From positions 92,609-156,608 of the forward strand of contig CALALX010000028.1 of assembly GCA_937925635.1 (NCBI GenBank): DNA of 64,000 nt, read 5' to 3'. The stretch comes from an uncultured Caulobacter sp. GTDB lineage: Bacteria > Pseudomonadota > Alphaproteobacteria > Caulobacterales > Caulobacteraceae. The translations under genes and the position numbers were made by a program. Shown here piece by piece: positions 42,687-51,405 of this stretch. Positions within the stretch are counted from its first letter, which is position 1, and the number at the start of each line of letters is the position of its first letter. The notes under the pieces are model-generated. The model was not told the origin of the DNA, did not search any database, and saw only the letters and a list, made by a program, of their open reading frames with translations.

Positions 42687-43241
42687 TCAGCCCAGGCTTT
42701 CCACCGTCAGCGAGCCGTTGGTGTAGACGCAGATCTCGGCGGCGATGGCCATGGCCTTGCGGGCGACGTCCTCGGCCGACAGGTCGGTGTGTTCGGCCAG
42801 CGCCTTGGCGGCGGCCAGGGCGTAGTTGCCGCCCGAGCCGATCGCCGCGACGCCGCTCTCCGGCTCCAGCACGTCGCCGACCCCGGTGACGGTGTAGATG
42901 GCGGTCTCGTCGGCGACCAGCAGCATGGCCTCCAGCCGGCGCAGGTAGCGGTCGGTGCGCCAGTCCTTGGCCAGCTCGACGCAGGCGCGGGCCAGCTGGC
43001 CGGGGAACTGCTCCAGCTTGGCTTCCAGCCGCTCGATCAGGGTGAAGGCGTCGGCCGTGGCGCCCGCGAAGCCGGCGATGACCTTGCCGCCGGCCAGGGT
43101 GCGCACCTTTCGGGCGTTGCCCTTGACCACGGTCTGGCCCATGGAGACCTGACCGTCGCCGGCCACCACGGTCTTGCCGTTCTTGCGCACCGCCAGGATG
43201 GTGGTGCCGTGCCAGTCGGGGAAGTTGGTCGCGCTCTGCAT
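42687..43241 (-). CDS. hslV: ATP-dependent protease peptidase subunit HslV
   Basis: The 184-residue proteasome-beta-like peptidase has the propeptide MQSATNFPDWHG removed before Thr13, the catalytic N-terminal threonine of TTILAVRKNGK. VVAGDGQVSMGQTVVK and AAIGSGGNYALAAAKAL are standard HslV features. It forms a dodecamer with HslU rings. Its start is 41 bases from the divergent MoeB-like gene. Confidence 0.97.
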   Translation of the reverse strand: MQSATNFPDWHGTTILAVRKNGKTVVAGDGQVSMGQTVVKGNARKVRTLAGGKVIAGFAGATADAFTLIERLEAKLEQFPGQLARACVELAKDWRTDRYLRRLEAMLLVADETAIYTVTGVGDVLEPESGVAAIGSGGNYALAAAKALAEHTDLSAEDVARKAMAIAAEICVYTNGSLTVESLG

Positions 43242-43281
43242 GGCTTTCGATGTGGCCGCGCGGGCCTATGAGGTCAAGGAC

Positions 43282-44016
43282 ATGGCGTTTTCGCAAGCCG
43301 AGGTCGAGCGCTATGCCCGCCATCTGGTCCTGCGCGAGATCGGCGGGCCGGGGCAGCAGAAACTAAAGGCCGCCAGCGTGCTGATGGTCGGCGCCGGAGG
43401 GCTCGGCGCGCCGGCGGCGCTGTATCTGGCGGCGGCGGGCGTGGGGCGCATCGGCCTGGCGGACCCGGACACGGCGGCGCTGTCGAACCTGCAGCGGCAG
43501 GTGATCTACCAGACCGCCGACGTCGGCCGCGTGAAAGTCGAGGCGGCGGCTGAGCATCTGGCTGCGCTCAACCCCGAGATCGTCATCGAGACCCACCCCG
43601 TGGCGGTGACGCCGGACAACGCCCGGGCGCTGGTCGCCGGGTACGATCTGGTGCTCGACGGCACCGACGACTTCGCGACCCGGTTCGCGGTCAGCGACGC
43701 CTGCCTGGCCGAGGGCAGGACCCTGGTCAGCGGGGCCATCGCGCGCTGGACGGGGCAGGTCGGCGTCTTCTCCGGCAAGCCCTGCTACCGCTGCCTGGTG
43801 CCGGAGATCCCGCCCGACGCCGACACCTGCGTCTCGGTCGGGGTGATCGGGGCGCTCGGCGGGGTGATCGGGTCGATGATGGCGCTGGAGGCGGTGAAGG
43901 TGATCGCCGGCGCTGGCGAGCCGCTCGACGGCCGGCTGCTGATCTACGACGCGCTGGCCGCCGAGACCCGCACCGTGCGCATCGGCGCCGACCCGGACTG
44001 TCCGGCCTGTGGCTGA
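43282..44016 (+). CDS. moeB: MoeB/ThiF-type adenylyltransferase
   Basis: The 244-residue E1-like enzyme activates the C-terminus of a small sulfur-carrier protein (MoaD or ThiS). It has YARHLVLREIGGPGQQKL, the ATP loop VGAGGLGAPAALYLAAAGVG, LSNLQRQVIY, and the zinc Cys pairs CYRCLV and DCPACG. No rhodanese domain is present. Start options include an upstream ATG; 43282 follows AAGGAC. Whether it serves molybdopterin or thiamine cannot be told here. Confidence 0.88.
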   Translation: MAFSQAEVERYARHLVLREIGGPGQQKLKAASVLMVGAGGLGAPAALYLAAAGVGRIGLADPDTAALSNLQRQVIYQTADVGRVKVEAAAEHLAALNPEIVIETHPVAVTPDNARALVAGYDLVLDGTDDFATRFAVSDACLAEGRTLVSGAIARWTGQVGVFSGKPCYRCLVPEIPPDADTCVSVGVIGALGGVIGSMMALEAVKVIAGAGEPLDGRLLIYDALAAETRTVRIGADPDCPACG

Positions 44017-44045
44017 ACACACGAACTAGTGCCGGACATGGAAAG

Positions 44046-44193
44046 CCCTCCTCCTCGATGGAGGAGGGTTGGGTGGTGGTGGAACCGCGGTGTCGAAGCG
44101 AAGGGCTCAACAGGCTCGGAGCCGATGGCGCTCTCCCGGAAGGGCCCTGCCCTCACCACCATCCCCGGCCCTTCCTCCATCGAGGAGGAAGGG
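44046..44193 (+). repeat. Paired hairpin repeat (REPIN-like), copy B of the CCTCCTCGATGGAGGA family
   Basis: Left arm 44046-44082 (CCCTCCTCCTCGATGGAGGA to GGGTGGTGGTGG) and right arm 44154-44193 (CACCACCATCCCCGGCC to GAGGAGGAAGGG). Same 148-bp total length as copy A but in the opposite orientation. The element lies 23 bases after the MoeB-like gene and about 100 bases upstream of the hydrolase gene. Confidence 0.85.
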
Positions 44194-44292
44194 AGGGAGG
44201 CGCAGTCTTCAATCACGGCCGATCAGCCAGTCCACCTTGACCGGGATGTGTGTTCCTCGCTCAATCCCCGCCAACGAAAAGAGGGGAACGCC

Positions 44293-45279
44293 ATGAAGAC
44301 GCTGCTGAGGGTCCTGATCGGCCTGCTGGTCCTGGTCGCCGTCGTGCTGGTCGGCGGCTGGCTGATGCTGCGGCGGCCAGACATTCCCTGGACGACGCTG
44401 GAGGCGAAGTACGCCACCCCGGCCTCGAAATACTTGACCCTCTCGGACGGCGTTCGCGTGCACTACCGCGACCAGGGCAAGGCCGACGGGCCGGTGTTGG
44501 TGCTGGTCCACGGCTTCTCGGCCAACCTCGAGACCTGGGAGCCCTGGGTCGCGCGGCTGGGCAAGGACTACCGCATCATCAGCCTCGACCTGCCCGGCCA
44601 CGGCCTGACCCGCGCGCCGGACGGCTACACGCTGAAGCGCAGCGGCTTCGTCGACATCGTCGACGAGACCACGCGCAAGCTGGGCCTCGAGAAATTCGTG
44701 CTGATCGGCAACTCGATGGGCGGCGGAGTGACCTGGAACTACGCCCTGGCCCATCCCGACCGCGTGCAGGGCATCGTGCTGGTCGACGCCGCCGGCTGGC
44801 CGCAGCAACGCGAGGACGGCAAGGAGGGCCCCTTCATCTTCAAGGTGCTGCGCAACCCAGTCGGCCGGGCCATCGTCAAGGACCTCGACGTCAGCGGCAT
44901 GACCCGCGCCGGCCTGCGCGACGCCTTCGAGCCGCAGCCCGATCTCGCAACCGAGGCCATGGTCGCGCGCTACGTCGAGATGGCCCGCGCGCCCGGCCAC
45001 AAGGAGATCATCCTGGGCCTGATGAGCGGCTACGATCCGAAGGATGCGGCGACCCGCGAGAAGTTGGCGGCGATCAGGGTCCCGACCCTGGTCATGCACG
45101 GCGACACCGACCGGCTGATCCCGGTTGGCCACGCCAAGCTGTTCGGCGACGCGATCACGGGCTCGCAGGTCATCATCTACGAGAAGACCGGCCACGTCCC
45201 GATGGAGCAGGTGGCGGACAAATCCGCGATGGACCTCGACGCCTGGCTGAAGACGGCGGTGTTCCCGCCGAAGCGCTAG
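44293..45279 (+). CDS. Membrane-anchored alpha/beta hydrolase
   Basis: The 328-residue product has an N-terminal membrane anchor (LIGLLVLVAVVLVGGWLML) followed by an alpha/beta-hydrolase domain with the oxyanion motif VHGF (72-75), nucleophile Ser141 in GNSMGGG, an Asp in MHGDTDRLIP and a late His in KTGHVPMEQ. Substrate unknown. The ATG at 44293 follows GAGGGGAACG; the longer frame upstream runs through a dispersed repeat and is not coding. It converges on an S9 peptidase gene with only six bases between. Confidence 0.92.
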   Translation: MKTLLRVLIGLLVLVAVVLVGGWLMLRRPDIPWTTLEAKYATPASKYLTLSDGVRVHYRDQGKADGPVLVLVHGFSANLETWEPWVARLGKDYRIISLDLPGHGLTRAPDGYTLKRSGFVDIVDETTRKLGLEKFVLIGNSMGGGVTWNYALAHPDRVQGIVLVDAAGWPQQREDGKEGPFIFKVLRNPVGRAIVKDLDVSGMTRAGLRDAFEPQPDLATEAMVARYVEMARAPGHKEIILGLMSGYDPKDAATREKLAAIRVPTLVMHGDTDRLIPVGHAKLFGDAITGSQVIIYEKTGHVPMEQVADKSAMDLDAWLKTAVFPPKR

Positions 45280-45285
45280 GACCCG

Positions 45286-47346
45286 TCAGGCTTCCCCGAA
45301 CCCCTCGGCGATGAAGTCGCAGGACATCCCGAGGATCTTCTTCCACTCCTCGACCGACCAGCCGCCGTGTCCGGCGCCCTTCAGGGTCTCGAACCGGTGG
45401 GTCTTTCCCGCCTTGGTCAGGGCGTCGGCCATGACCTTGGACTGCTCGTAGGGCGCGCGCTCGTCCTGGTCGCCGTGGATCAGCAGCACGGGGATGGTCA
45501 TCTCGGCGGCGCGCCGGCGGGGCGAGGCGGCCTCCAACATGGCGGCGTCGGTCTTCGGATCGCCGATGGTCCGCAGCAGATAGGCGTAGGTCGGGGAGTC
45601 GGCCCCCTCCTGGTCCTTCTCGTGCTTGATCAGGGTCGGCAGGTCGCTCAGGCCCGCGATCGACACCGCCCGCCTGTAGAGCTCCGGCCGCAGGATCGGG
45701 CCCATCAGCGCCGAATAGCCGCCGTAGCTGGCGCCGCAGATGGCGATCCTTCCCGGGTCCGCCACGCCCATCGCCACCACATGGGCGACCGCGTCTTCGA
45801 CGTCGTGCTGCATCAGCCCGCCCCAGCGCTTGCGGCCGGCGTCGGCGAAGCTGCGGCCATAGCCGCCGGAGCCACGGAAGTTCGGCTGCAGCACCAGCCA
45901 GCCCCGCGCCGTCAGCGCCTGGGCGAACAGGTCGAAGTCCATGTGATCGCGGATCTCGGGCCCGCCGTGCGGCATGACCACCAGCGGCCGCTTGCCGGTG
46001 GCTAGCGGGTGGGTGAGGTAGGCGGTGATGGACGCGCCGTCCCGGGTCTTCACGGCCAGCGCCTCGCACCGGCCAAGCCGGTCGGAGGTCAGCCAGGGTC
46101 GCGCCGCGCCCAGCGGCTCCAGCCGCGCGGCCTTGCGGTCATAGAAGAAGCGCGCGCCCGGCTCGCGCGGACCGCTGGCGTGGAGCAGGAAACGGTTCCG
46201 GTCGGCGCTGATATCGGTGATCGACACGCAGCATTCGTCGCCGAGGAACTTCTGGATGCCGCGATAGTGCGGGGCCAGCGCCTTGTCGGCGAAGTCGTAG
46301 GTCAGGCGGTCGCGGATGTAGCCGGCGCCGAGATAGGCGCGGTGCTCGTCGATGAACACGCCCTCGATGTCGCGGTCGGTCCGCTGGGCGAGCACAGCGC
46401 CCAGTGTCATGGTCTTCAGATCGAAGGTGCGCAGGGCGTTGGTTTCCGCGCCGGGCTCATGGCTGAGCACCAGCAGCACGCCGGGCTCGCTCGAGAAGCC
46501 CACAACGTCGAAATCCTTGGTGCTCCATTCGTCGCGGCGGACCTTGCGGACCAGCTTCCAGGCGGTCTCCCCCGGCGGACGGCCTTCGATGGTCAGGACC
46601 GTGCCCCGGCGATTGGTCGAATACCGCAGCACCGGCACGCCGTTCTGGGATTCCCAGTAGCTGGTCGAGGGCGCGCCCCGTTCCAGAAGCTCAGCCTCGC
46701 CGGTGTAGACGTCGACGAGAAAAAGGGTCTCCAGCTCCCGGCGATGATCGTACATCTGCATCATCACGCGGCGGTCGTCGTTGGGCAGAAGATCCACGAC
46801 CCGCGCAGCGTTGAAGGCGCGCTTCAGCATCTTCGCTTCGTTCTCGAACAGAACCCTGCGGTTGCCGCCGTCGACGTCGATGGCGATGACCCGACGCATG
46901 GGGACGGGGATGGTGATGCCGTAGAAGTCGTAGCCGAGGACCCGGCCTTCGAGCTTGGCGATCGCCACCCAGATCAGCAGGCGCTCGTTGTTCGCCCATT
47001 CCACGACCTCGACCGTGCAGCCCGGCAGGTTGAACCGCTGCGGCGGCTTGTCGAGCGCCTCGGCGTCGCGGATCACGACGTAGGAGTCCGGGTCATCCTC
47101 GACGACGAATTCGTAGCGCTTCGGCTTGGGCGCCTTGGCGTCCTGCTCGGCCTTGGCGTCGCGCACGGCGCCGGCGGTGACGATGCGGCGACCGTCTGGC
47201 GAGATGGCGGCGTCGTTCAGCAGCCTGGGCCGCAGCAGCTCGTCGACCGTGGGCGGTGTTGGCGCCGTTGTCCGCGCCATCGCCGCGTCGCGCAGCAGCA
47301 GCGGCGCGCCTGCGGCGCCGGCCAGCATCAGTCGTCTGGTGAACAT
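45286..47346 (-). CDS. S9-family (prolyl oligopeptidase-like) peptidase, copy 1
   Basis: The 686-residue exported peptidase has a Tat-like leader (FTRRLMLAGAAGAPLLL), a beta-propeller region and a C-terminal hydrolase domain with HGGPEIRDHMDFD, QPNFRGSGGYGR, the nucleophile Ser near residue 538 in GASYGGYSALMG, Asp in IHGDQDERAPYEQS and His in KGAGHGGWS. It probably trims oligopeptides in the periplasm. It is a paralogue of the next gene upstream (47548-49584), and the short leader region between them resembles the one before that gene. Confidence 0.92.
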   Translation of the reverse strand: MFTRRLMLAGAAGAPLLLRDAAMARTTAPTPPTVDELLRPRLLNDAAISPDGRRIVTAGAVRDAKAEQDAKAPKPKRYEFVVEDDPDSYVVIRDAEALDKPPQRFNLPGCTVEVVEWANNERLLIWVAIAKLEGRVLGYDFYGITIPVPMRRVIAIDVDGGNRRVLFENEAKMLKRAFNAARVVDLLPNDDRRVMMQMYDHRRELETLFLVDVYTGEAELLERGAPSTSYWESQNGVPVLRYSTNRRGTVLTIEGRPPGETAWKLVRKVRRDEWSTKDFDVVGFSSEPGVLLVLSHEPGAETNALRTFDLKTMTLGAVLAQRTDRDIEGVFIDEHRAYLGAGYIRDRLTYDFADKALAPHYRGIQKFLGDECCVSITDISADRNRFLLHASGPREPGARFFYDRKAARLEPLGAARPWLTSDRLGRCEALAVKTRDGASITAYLTHPLATGKRPLVVMPHGGPEIRDHMDFDLFAQALTARGWLVLQPNFRGSGGYGRSFADAGRKRWGGLMQHDVEDAVAHVVAMGVADPGRIAICGASYGGYSALMGPILRPELYRRAVSIAGLSDLPTLIKHEKDQEGADSPTYAYLLRTIGDPKTDAAMLEAASPRRRAAEMTIPVLLIHGDQDERAPYEQSKVMADALTKAGKTHRFETLKGAGHGGWSVEEWKKILGMSCDFIAEGFGEA

Positions 47347-47401
47347 GGTACGCACCCCCGCCCCCAAGGCTGCAGGGGTCCGGTTTTCCCGTCAACCGCG
47401 A

Positions 47402-47527
47402 TCAGCGGGCGACCAGTACGGCGATTTGCGCCAGGCTGGCGGCCAGGGCGAGGCCGAACTGCGCCATGACCACCAGTCGGCGCCACCCGGATTCCCCCGG
47501 GCCGGGCAGGACCGGCGCAGGGTCCAT
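47402..47527 (-). pseudogene. 41-residue remnant of the DUF1330-like membrane gene
   Basis: A minus-strand ATG frame encodes MDPAPVLPGPGE, then RRLVVMAQFGLALAASLAQI, then AVLVAR. It matches the last membrane segment of the gene at 49628-50263 (PVVMALIGPRL and LALAASLTQIAVL) in both position and sequence. It occupies the same place before S9 copy 1 as the full gene does before S9 copy 2, so it is best read as a remnant of a duplicated unit, though a small membrane protein remains possible. Confidence 0.6.
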
Positions 47528-47547
47528 GGGTCAGAGCAGCGCAGGCC

Positions 47548-49584
47548 TCACTTGGGCTCGCCCTTTGAGCCGATGGCGGCGTCGACGAAGGCGAGAATGT
47601 CCGTCATCGCCGGCGCCTCGACGAGCGGTTCCCAGCCCGGGTGACCCTGGCCCTCCAGAATCTCGAGCCGCACGTCCTTCTTCGCTCGCTTGAGGGCCTT
47701 GGCCATGGCCTCGGATTGTTCGACATCGACGATGCCGTCCCAGTCGCCATGGTACAATAGGACCGGCGCCCGGAAGTTCTGGGCGTGGCTAATCGGCGAG
47801 GCGTCAACCAGGCGGGCCCGGTCGGTCACCGGATCGCCTATCGATTTCAGCCAGTACTTGTAGCGAGGGGAATCAGCGCCGCCCTCGGCCTTCTCCCAAG
47901 CCTGGCTGGCGACCAGGTCGGACACGCCGGCGATGCTGACCACGCACTTGAAGGTGTCTGGCGCCGTCGCGCCGGCCTGGAGCGCCACGTAGCCGCCGTA
48001 GCTGGCCCCGACGATGCAGATGCGGTCCGGATCGACCTGGCCCTTGGCGATGAGGGCGTTCATGGCGTCCATCACGTCGTCCTGCATGCGGGCGCCCCAT
48101 TGGCCGTAGCCTGCCTCGGCGAAGCCGGCGCCGAACCCGCCCGATCCCCGGAAGGTCGGTTGAAGCACGATGTAGCCATGGGTCGCGAAAATCTGGGCCC
48201 AACGGTCGTAGTCGAAGTGATCCCGGGCCTCGGGGCCGCCGTGCGGCATCACGATGAGGGGCAGCTTCCCGGTGGTCGTTCCGGGTGGCGGGACGGTGAG
48301 GTATCCGCCGAGGTCGACGCTATCGCGCGTCGTGAAGGTGAACCGGCTCATCAGGCCGAGGCGGTCAGGTTTGAGCGTCGGCCACCGCGACCCCAGCAGA
48401 TCGACGCGGCGGGTCTTGCGATCGTAGACATACAGCGACCCGGGTTCGTCAGGGCCGCTGACCGAAAGCAGCTTGATCGAACCGTCGCGCGAACTCGAGG
48501 TGACCTGAATGCTCCGCTCGCCTTCGAAGAAGGCGTGGATGGCTTCGAACTCGCGCCGGTTATTCGCATCGAAGTAGTCGCAGACGTAGACGTCGGCCCA
48601 GTAGCAGGCGCCGGCGAGCTTCCAGTCGTCCTCGTAGAACGCGACATCGTCGACGTCATACTTCGGATGAGCCCAGACCTTCGGCCCCATGGTGCGGTTG
48701 ACGAAGTCGTAGAGCCGGACTTCGCGCGTATCGCCTGACGACCTGTCCTCCGGCCGGACCGCCACGTACATCTTGCCGGTCTCGTTGGACGGGCCGAGGA
48801 TTTCGAGATCGGGCATGGAGCGGAAGTCCTTCTCGCGAATGGAGAAGAGTTCCTGCCAGCGGTTCTCGTCGGCGCGCCCGTAGACGCGAAGACCGCCGCG
48901 ACGCCCATAAATATCGTACCTCAGCACTGGTTGCCCTGTCCGGTCGATGAGCCATCCGATCGTACGCTGGCTGCCGCGGATCACGCTGGTTTCGGCGCCG
49001 GTCACCACGTTGAGACGGAACAGGTTCTGCTCGCCGTAGGACCCGAAGTAGCCGAGGCCCAGCAACTCGCCGTGGGCGATGAGAATTTCATCGGGGTTGT
49101 CCGGCAGGGTGTCGACCAGCGCATACGGCTCGAACTGGACCTGACCTGTTCCGTCGCGCTTGATCGAGGTCCACCGCGCATCGAAGCCGGTCGCCTTGGC
49201 CCGGGCCGGGCCTGGCCCGGTGGTGGTGCGCAGACTGCCATCGTCGCGTTTGGCGACGTTCGCTGTGCTGTATCGCAGCACAAGGCGGTCCTCGCCCTTC
49301 CAGGCCTGGAGCCGCATATGGACGACGTCCCAGTCCTTGAGATCAAGAACGACGGACGATTTTCGCTCCTGGAGATCGACCACCATCAGGATGTCGCGAG
49401 GGCCATTGTTGCGGATCAGCGCGAGATAGCGGCCGCTCGGCGAGAGACGAGCGGTCTTTAGACGCTCGCCTCCGTAGAACTCTTCCACGGACGGCGGGCC
49501 AACCGGCGCCTGGGCGGCGACGGGCGCGGCGACAAGCAGGGTCAGAGCGAGGATGGCGCTTGCTGCGCAAGTCCGGAACATCAT
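47548..49584 (-). CDS. S9-family (prolyl oligopeptidase-like) peptidase, copy 2
   Basis: The 678-residue product has a Sec signal peptide (ILALTLLVAAPVAAQA), a beta-propeller part (for example LSPSGRYLALIRNNGPRD) and a hydrolase domain with HGGPEARDHFDYD, QPTFRGSGGFG, nucleophile Ser near 527 in GASYGGYVALQAG, Asp in YHGDWDGIVDVEQS and His in EGQGHPGWE. It shares the same layout and many motifs with S9 copy 1, but has diverged strongly in the propeller and leader. Confidence 0.92.
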   Translation of the reverse strand: MMFRTCAASAILALTLLVAAPVAAQAPVGPPSVEEFYGGERLKTARLSPSGRYLALIRNNGPRDILMVVDLQERKSSVVLDLKDWDVVHMRLQAWKGEDRLVLRYSTANVAKRDDGSLRTTTGPGPARAKATGFDARWTSIKRDGTGQVQFEPYALVDTLPDNPDEILIAHGELLGLGYFGSYGEQNLFRLNVVTGAETSVIRGSQRTIGWLIDRTGQPVLRYDIYGRRGGLRVYGRADENRWQELFSIREKDFRSMPDLEILGPSNETGKMYVAVRPEDRSSGDTREVRLYDFVNRTMGPKVWAHPKYDVDDVAFYEDDWKLAGACYWADVYVCDYFDANNRREFEAIHAFFEGERSIQVTSSSRDGSIKLLSVSGPDEPGSLYVYDRKTRRVDLLGSRWPTLKPDRLGLMSRFTFTTRDSVDLGGYLTVPPPGTTTGKLPLIVMPHGGPEARDHFDYDRWAQIFATHGYIVLQPTFRGSGGFGAGFAEAGYGQWGARMQDDVMDAMNALIAKGQVDPDRICIVGASYGGYVALQAGATAPDTFKCVVSIAGVSDLVASQAWEKAEGGADSPRYKYWLKSIGDPVTDRARLVDASPISHAQNFRAPVLLYHGDWDGIVDVEQSEAMAKALKRAKKDVRLEILEGQGHPGWEPLVEAPAMTDILAFVDAAIGSKGEPK

Positions 49585-49627
49585 GAAAGAACCCCCGCGC
49601 CAAAGCTGCTGAACGGGACGGTTCCCG

Positions 49628-50263
49628 TCAAGCGGGCAGCGTCAGCACGGCGATCTGCGTCAGGCTGGCGGCCAGGGCGAGGACCAGGGCGAGCCAGAGG
49701 CGGGGGCCGATTAGGGCCATGACCACCGGTCGGGTCGGGAAGGAGAAGGTCTCCGCCGTGCCGGCCAGCTTGAACGGATGGATGTCGTTGAAGCGCGGGT
49801 CGACGACCAGCCGCATCATGTCGCGTCGGCTGCGGTAGCGCATGTAGCCGATAATCGACCAGCCGGGGTCGGGACCGACCCGCCAGGCGTCGACGTAGCC
49901 GGCGATCTTGCGGGCGGCGAGGGCGGGGTGGCCGCCCCTGGCCAGCAGGGCGGGCATGAAGGCCTTCATGTAGCGGTCCATCATCGCGCGGGCGGAGGTG
50001 GGTTCGCCGGTGACCGGATGCGGCGCGTCGCCCTCGGCGAACTTCACCAGGTTGAACATGAAGAACTCGCGGCCGTCGTCCGCCTCCAGGAAGGCGCGGA
50101 CGATCGACAGGTCGTTGTGCCCGGCCGTCGGGCCCCTGGCGGCCTCCGCCATGAAGGCGTCGATCTCGGCCGGCGTCAGCGGCCGCCGGACCCCGTCGTA
50201 CCAGAGGCGGAACAGCAGATAGAGCGCCGCCGCCCCGCTCCAGATCCAGACAGCCGTCATCAT
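49628..50263 (-). CDS. DUF1330-like protein with terminal membrane segments
   Basis: The 211-residue product has an N-terminal membrane segment (AVWIWSGAAALYLLFRLWY), a soluble middle with EFFMFNLVKFAEGDAPHPVTG and GWSIIGYMRYRSRRDM resembling the DUF1330/dimeric alpha-beta barrel fold, and a C-terminal membrane segment (LWLALVLALAASLTQIAVL). No catalytic residues can be named. It is followed by S9 copy 2, and its C-terminus is duplicated as a fragment before S9 copy 1. Confidence 0.75.
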   Translation of the reverse strand: MMTAVWIWSGAAALYLLFRLWYDGVRRPLTPAEIDAFMAEAARGPTAGHNDLSIVRAFLEADDGREFFMFNLVKFAEGDAPHPVTGEPTSARAMMDRYMKAFMPALLARGGHPALAARKIAGYVDAWRVGPDPGWSIIGYMRYRSRRDMMRLVVDPRFNDIHPFKLAGTAETFSFPTRPVVMALIGPRLWLALVLALAASLTQIAVLTLPA

Positions 50264-50328
50264 CGCCCCCGCAATGTTTCGGCAGAGGCTATGCTGATAG
50301 TTTCAGGCGATCAACCGGGACGCCGGTT

Positions 50329-51315
50329 TCAGAGCATCGACGGGATGACGCGGTCCGGCGGACGGTGGCCGTCCATGAAGGTCTTGATGTTGACGATGAC
50401 CTTCTCGCCCATGTCGATGCGGCCCTCGACCGTGGCCGAGCCCATGTGGGGCAGGAGCACGACGTTCGGCAGCTTGAGGAGCTTGGGGTTCACCGCCGGC
50501 TCGTGCTCGTAGACGTCCAGGCCGGCGCCGGCGATCTCGCCCCGGGCCAGCATGTTGGCCAGGGCGCCCTCGTCGATGATCTCGCCGCGGGCGGTGTTCA
50601 CCACCACCGCATGCGGCTGCAGCAGCTTCAGGCGGCGGGCCGACAGCAGGTGGTAGGTCGCCGGCGTGTGCGGGCAGTTGACCGAGACGATGTCCATCCG
50701 GGCCAGCATCTGGTCGAGGCTTTCCCAGTAGGTCGCCTCCAGCTCTTCGGCGACGCGCGGGCTGACCGGCTTGCGGTTGTGGTAGTGGATCGACAGGCCG
50801 AAGGCCTTGGCCCGGCGGGCGACGGCCTGGCCGATGCGGCCCATGCCGATGATGCCCAGCCGCTTGCCCCACAGGCGGCGGCCCAGCATCCAGGTCGGCG
50901 ACCAGCCCTGGAAGCCCCCCGCCTGAACCACGGCCGCCCCTTCGACCACGCGTCGCGTGCTGGCCATGACCAGACTCATGGTCAGGTCGGCCGTGTCCTC
51001 GGTCAGGACCCCGGGGGTGTTGGTGACGATGACCCCGCGCTGATTGGCCGTGGCGACATCGATGTTGTCGACCCCGGCCCCGAAGTTGGCGATCAGCTTC
51101 ATCCGCTCGCCGGCGCGCGACAGCAGCCGCCCGTCCAGTCGGTCGGTGATGGTGGGTACGAGCACGTCGCAACGGCCCATGGCGTCGACCAGCTCGTCGG
51201 CCGTCATGGGACGGTCATCGACATTGAGCTCGGTGTCGAATAGCTCCCGCATCCGGGTTTCAACCGGGTCGGGCAACTTGCGCGTGACGATGACTTTCGG
51301 CTTCTTGGCGGCCAT
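50329..51315 (-). CDS. D-2-hydroxyacid dehydrogenase (glyoxylate/hydroxypyruvate reductase type)
   Basis: The 328-residue NAD(P)-dependent enzyme has the substrate motif NFGAGVDNIDV, the cofactor loop LGIIGMGRIGQAVARRAKAFG, VSVNCPHTP, the catalytic Arg in NTARGEIIDEGAL, Glu in YEHEP and His in LLPHMGSATVE. It likely reduces glyoxylate or hydroxypyruvate; the precise substrate is not evident. The ATG at 51315 begins MAAKKPKVIVTRKLP. Confidence 0.93.
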   Translation of the reverse strand: MAAKKPKVIVTRKLPDPVETRMRELFDTELNVDDRPMTADELVDAMGRCDVLVPTITDRLDGRLLSRAGERMKLIANFGAGVDNIDVATANQRGVIVTNTPGVLTEDTADLTMSLVMASTRRVVEGAAVVQAGGFQGWSPTWMLGRRLWGKRLGIIGMGRIGQAVARRAKAFGLSIHYHNRKPVSPRVAEELEATYWESLDQMLARMDIVSVNCPHTPATYHLLSARRLKLLQPHAVVVNTARGEIIDEGALANMLARGEIAGAGLDVYEHEPAVNPKLLKLPNVVLLPHMGSATVEGRIDMGEKVIVNIKTFMDGHRPPDRVIPSML

Positions 51316-51405
51316 GGACGCTTTCGGTGCGGAGTTCGGCCCGTCGAGGGCTCGGCGAACCCTTAGCAAAGGCCGTTCCGGGGGCCAAGGGAAGGCGAGA
51401 CGGTG

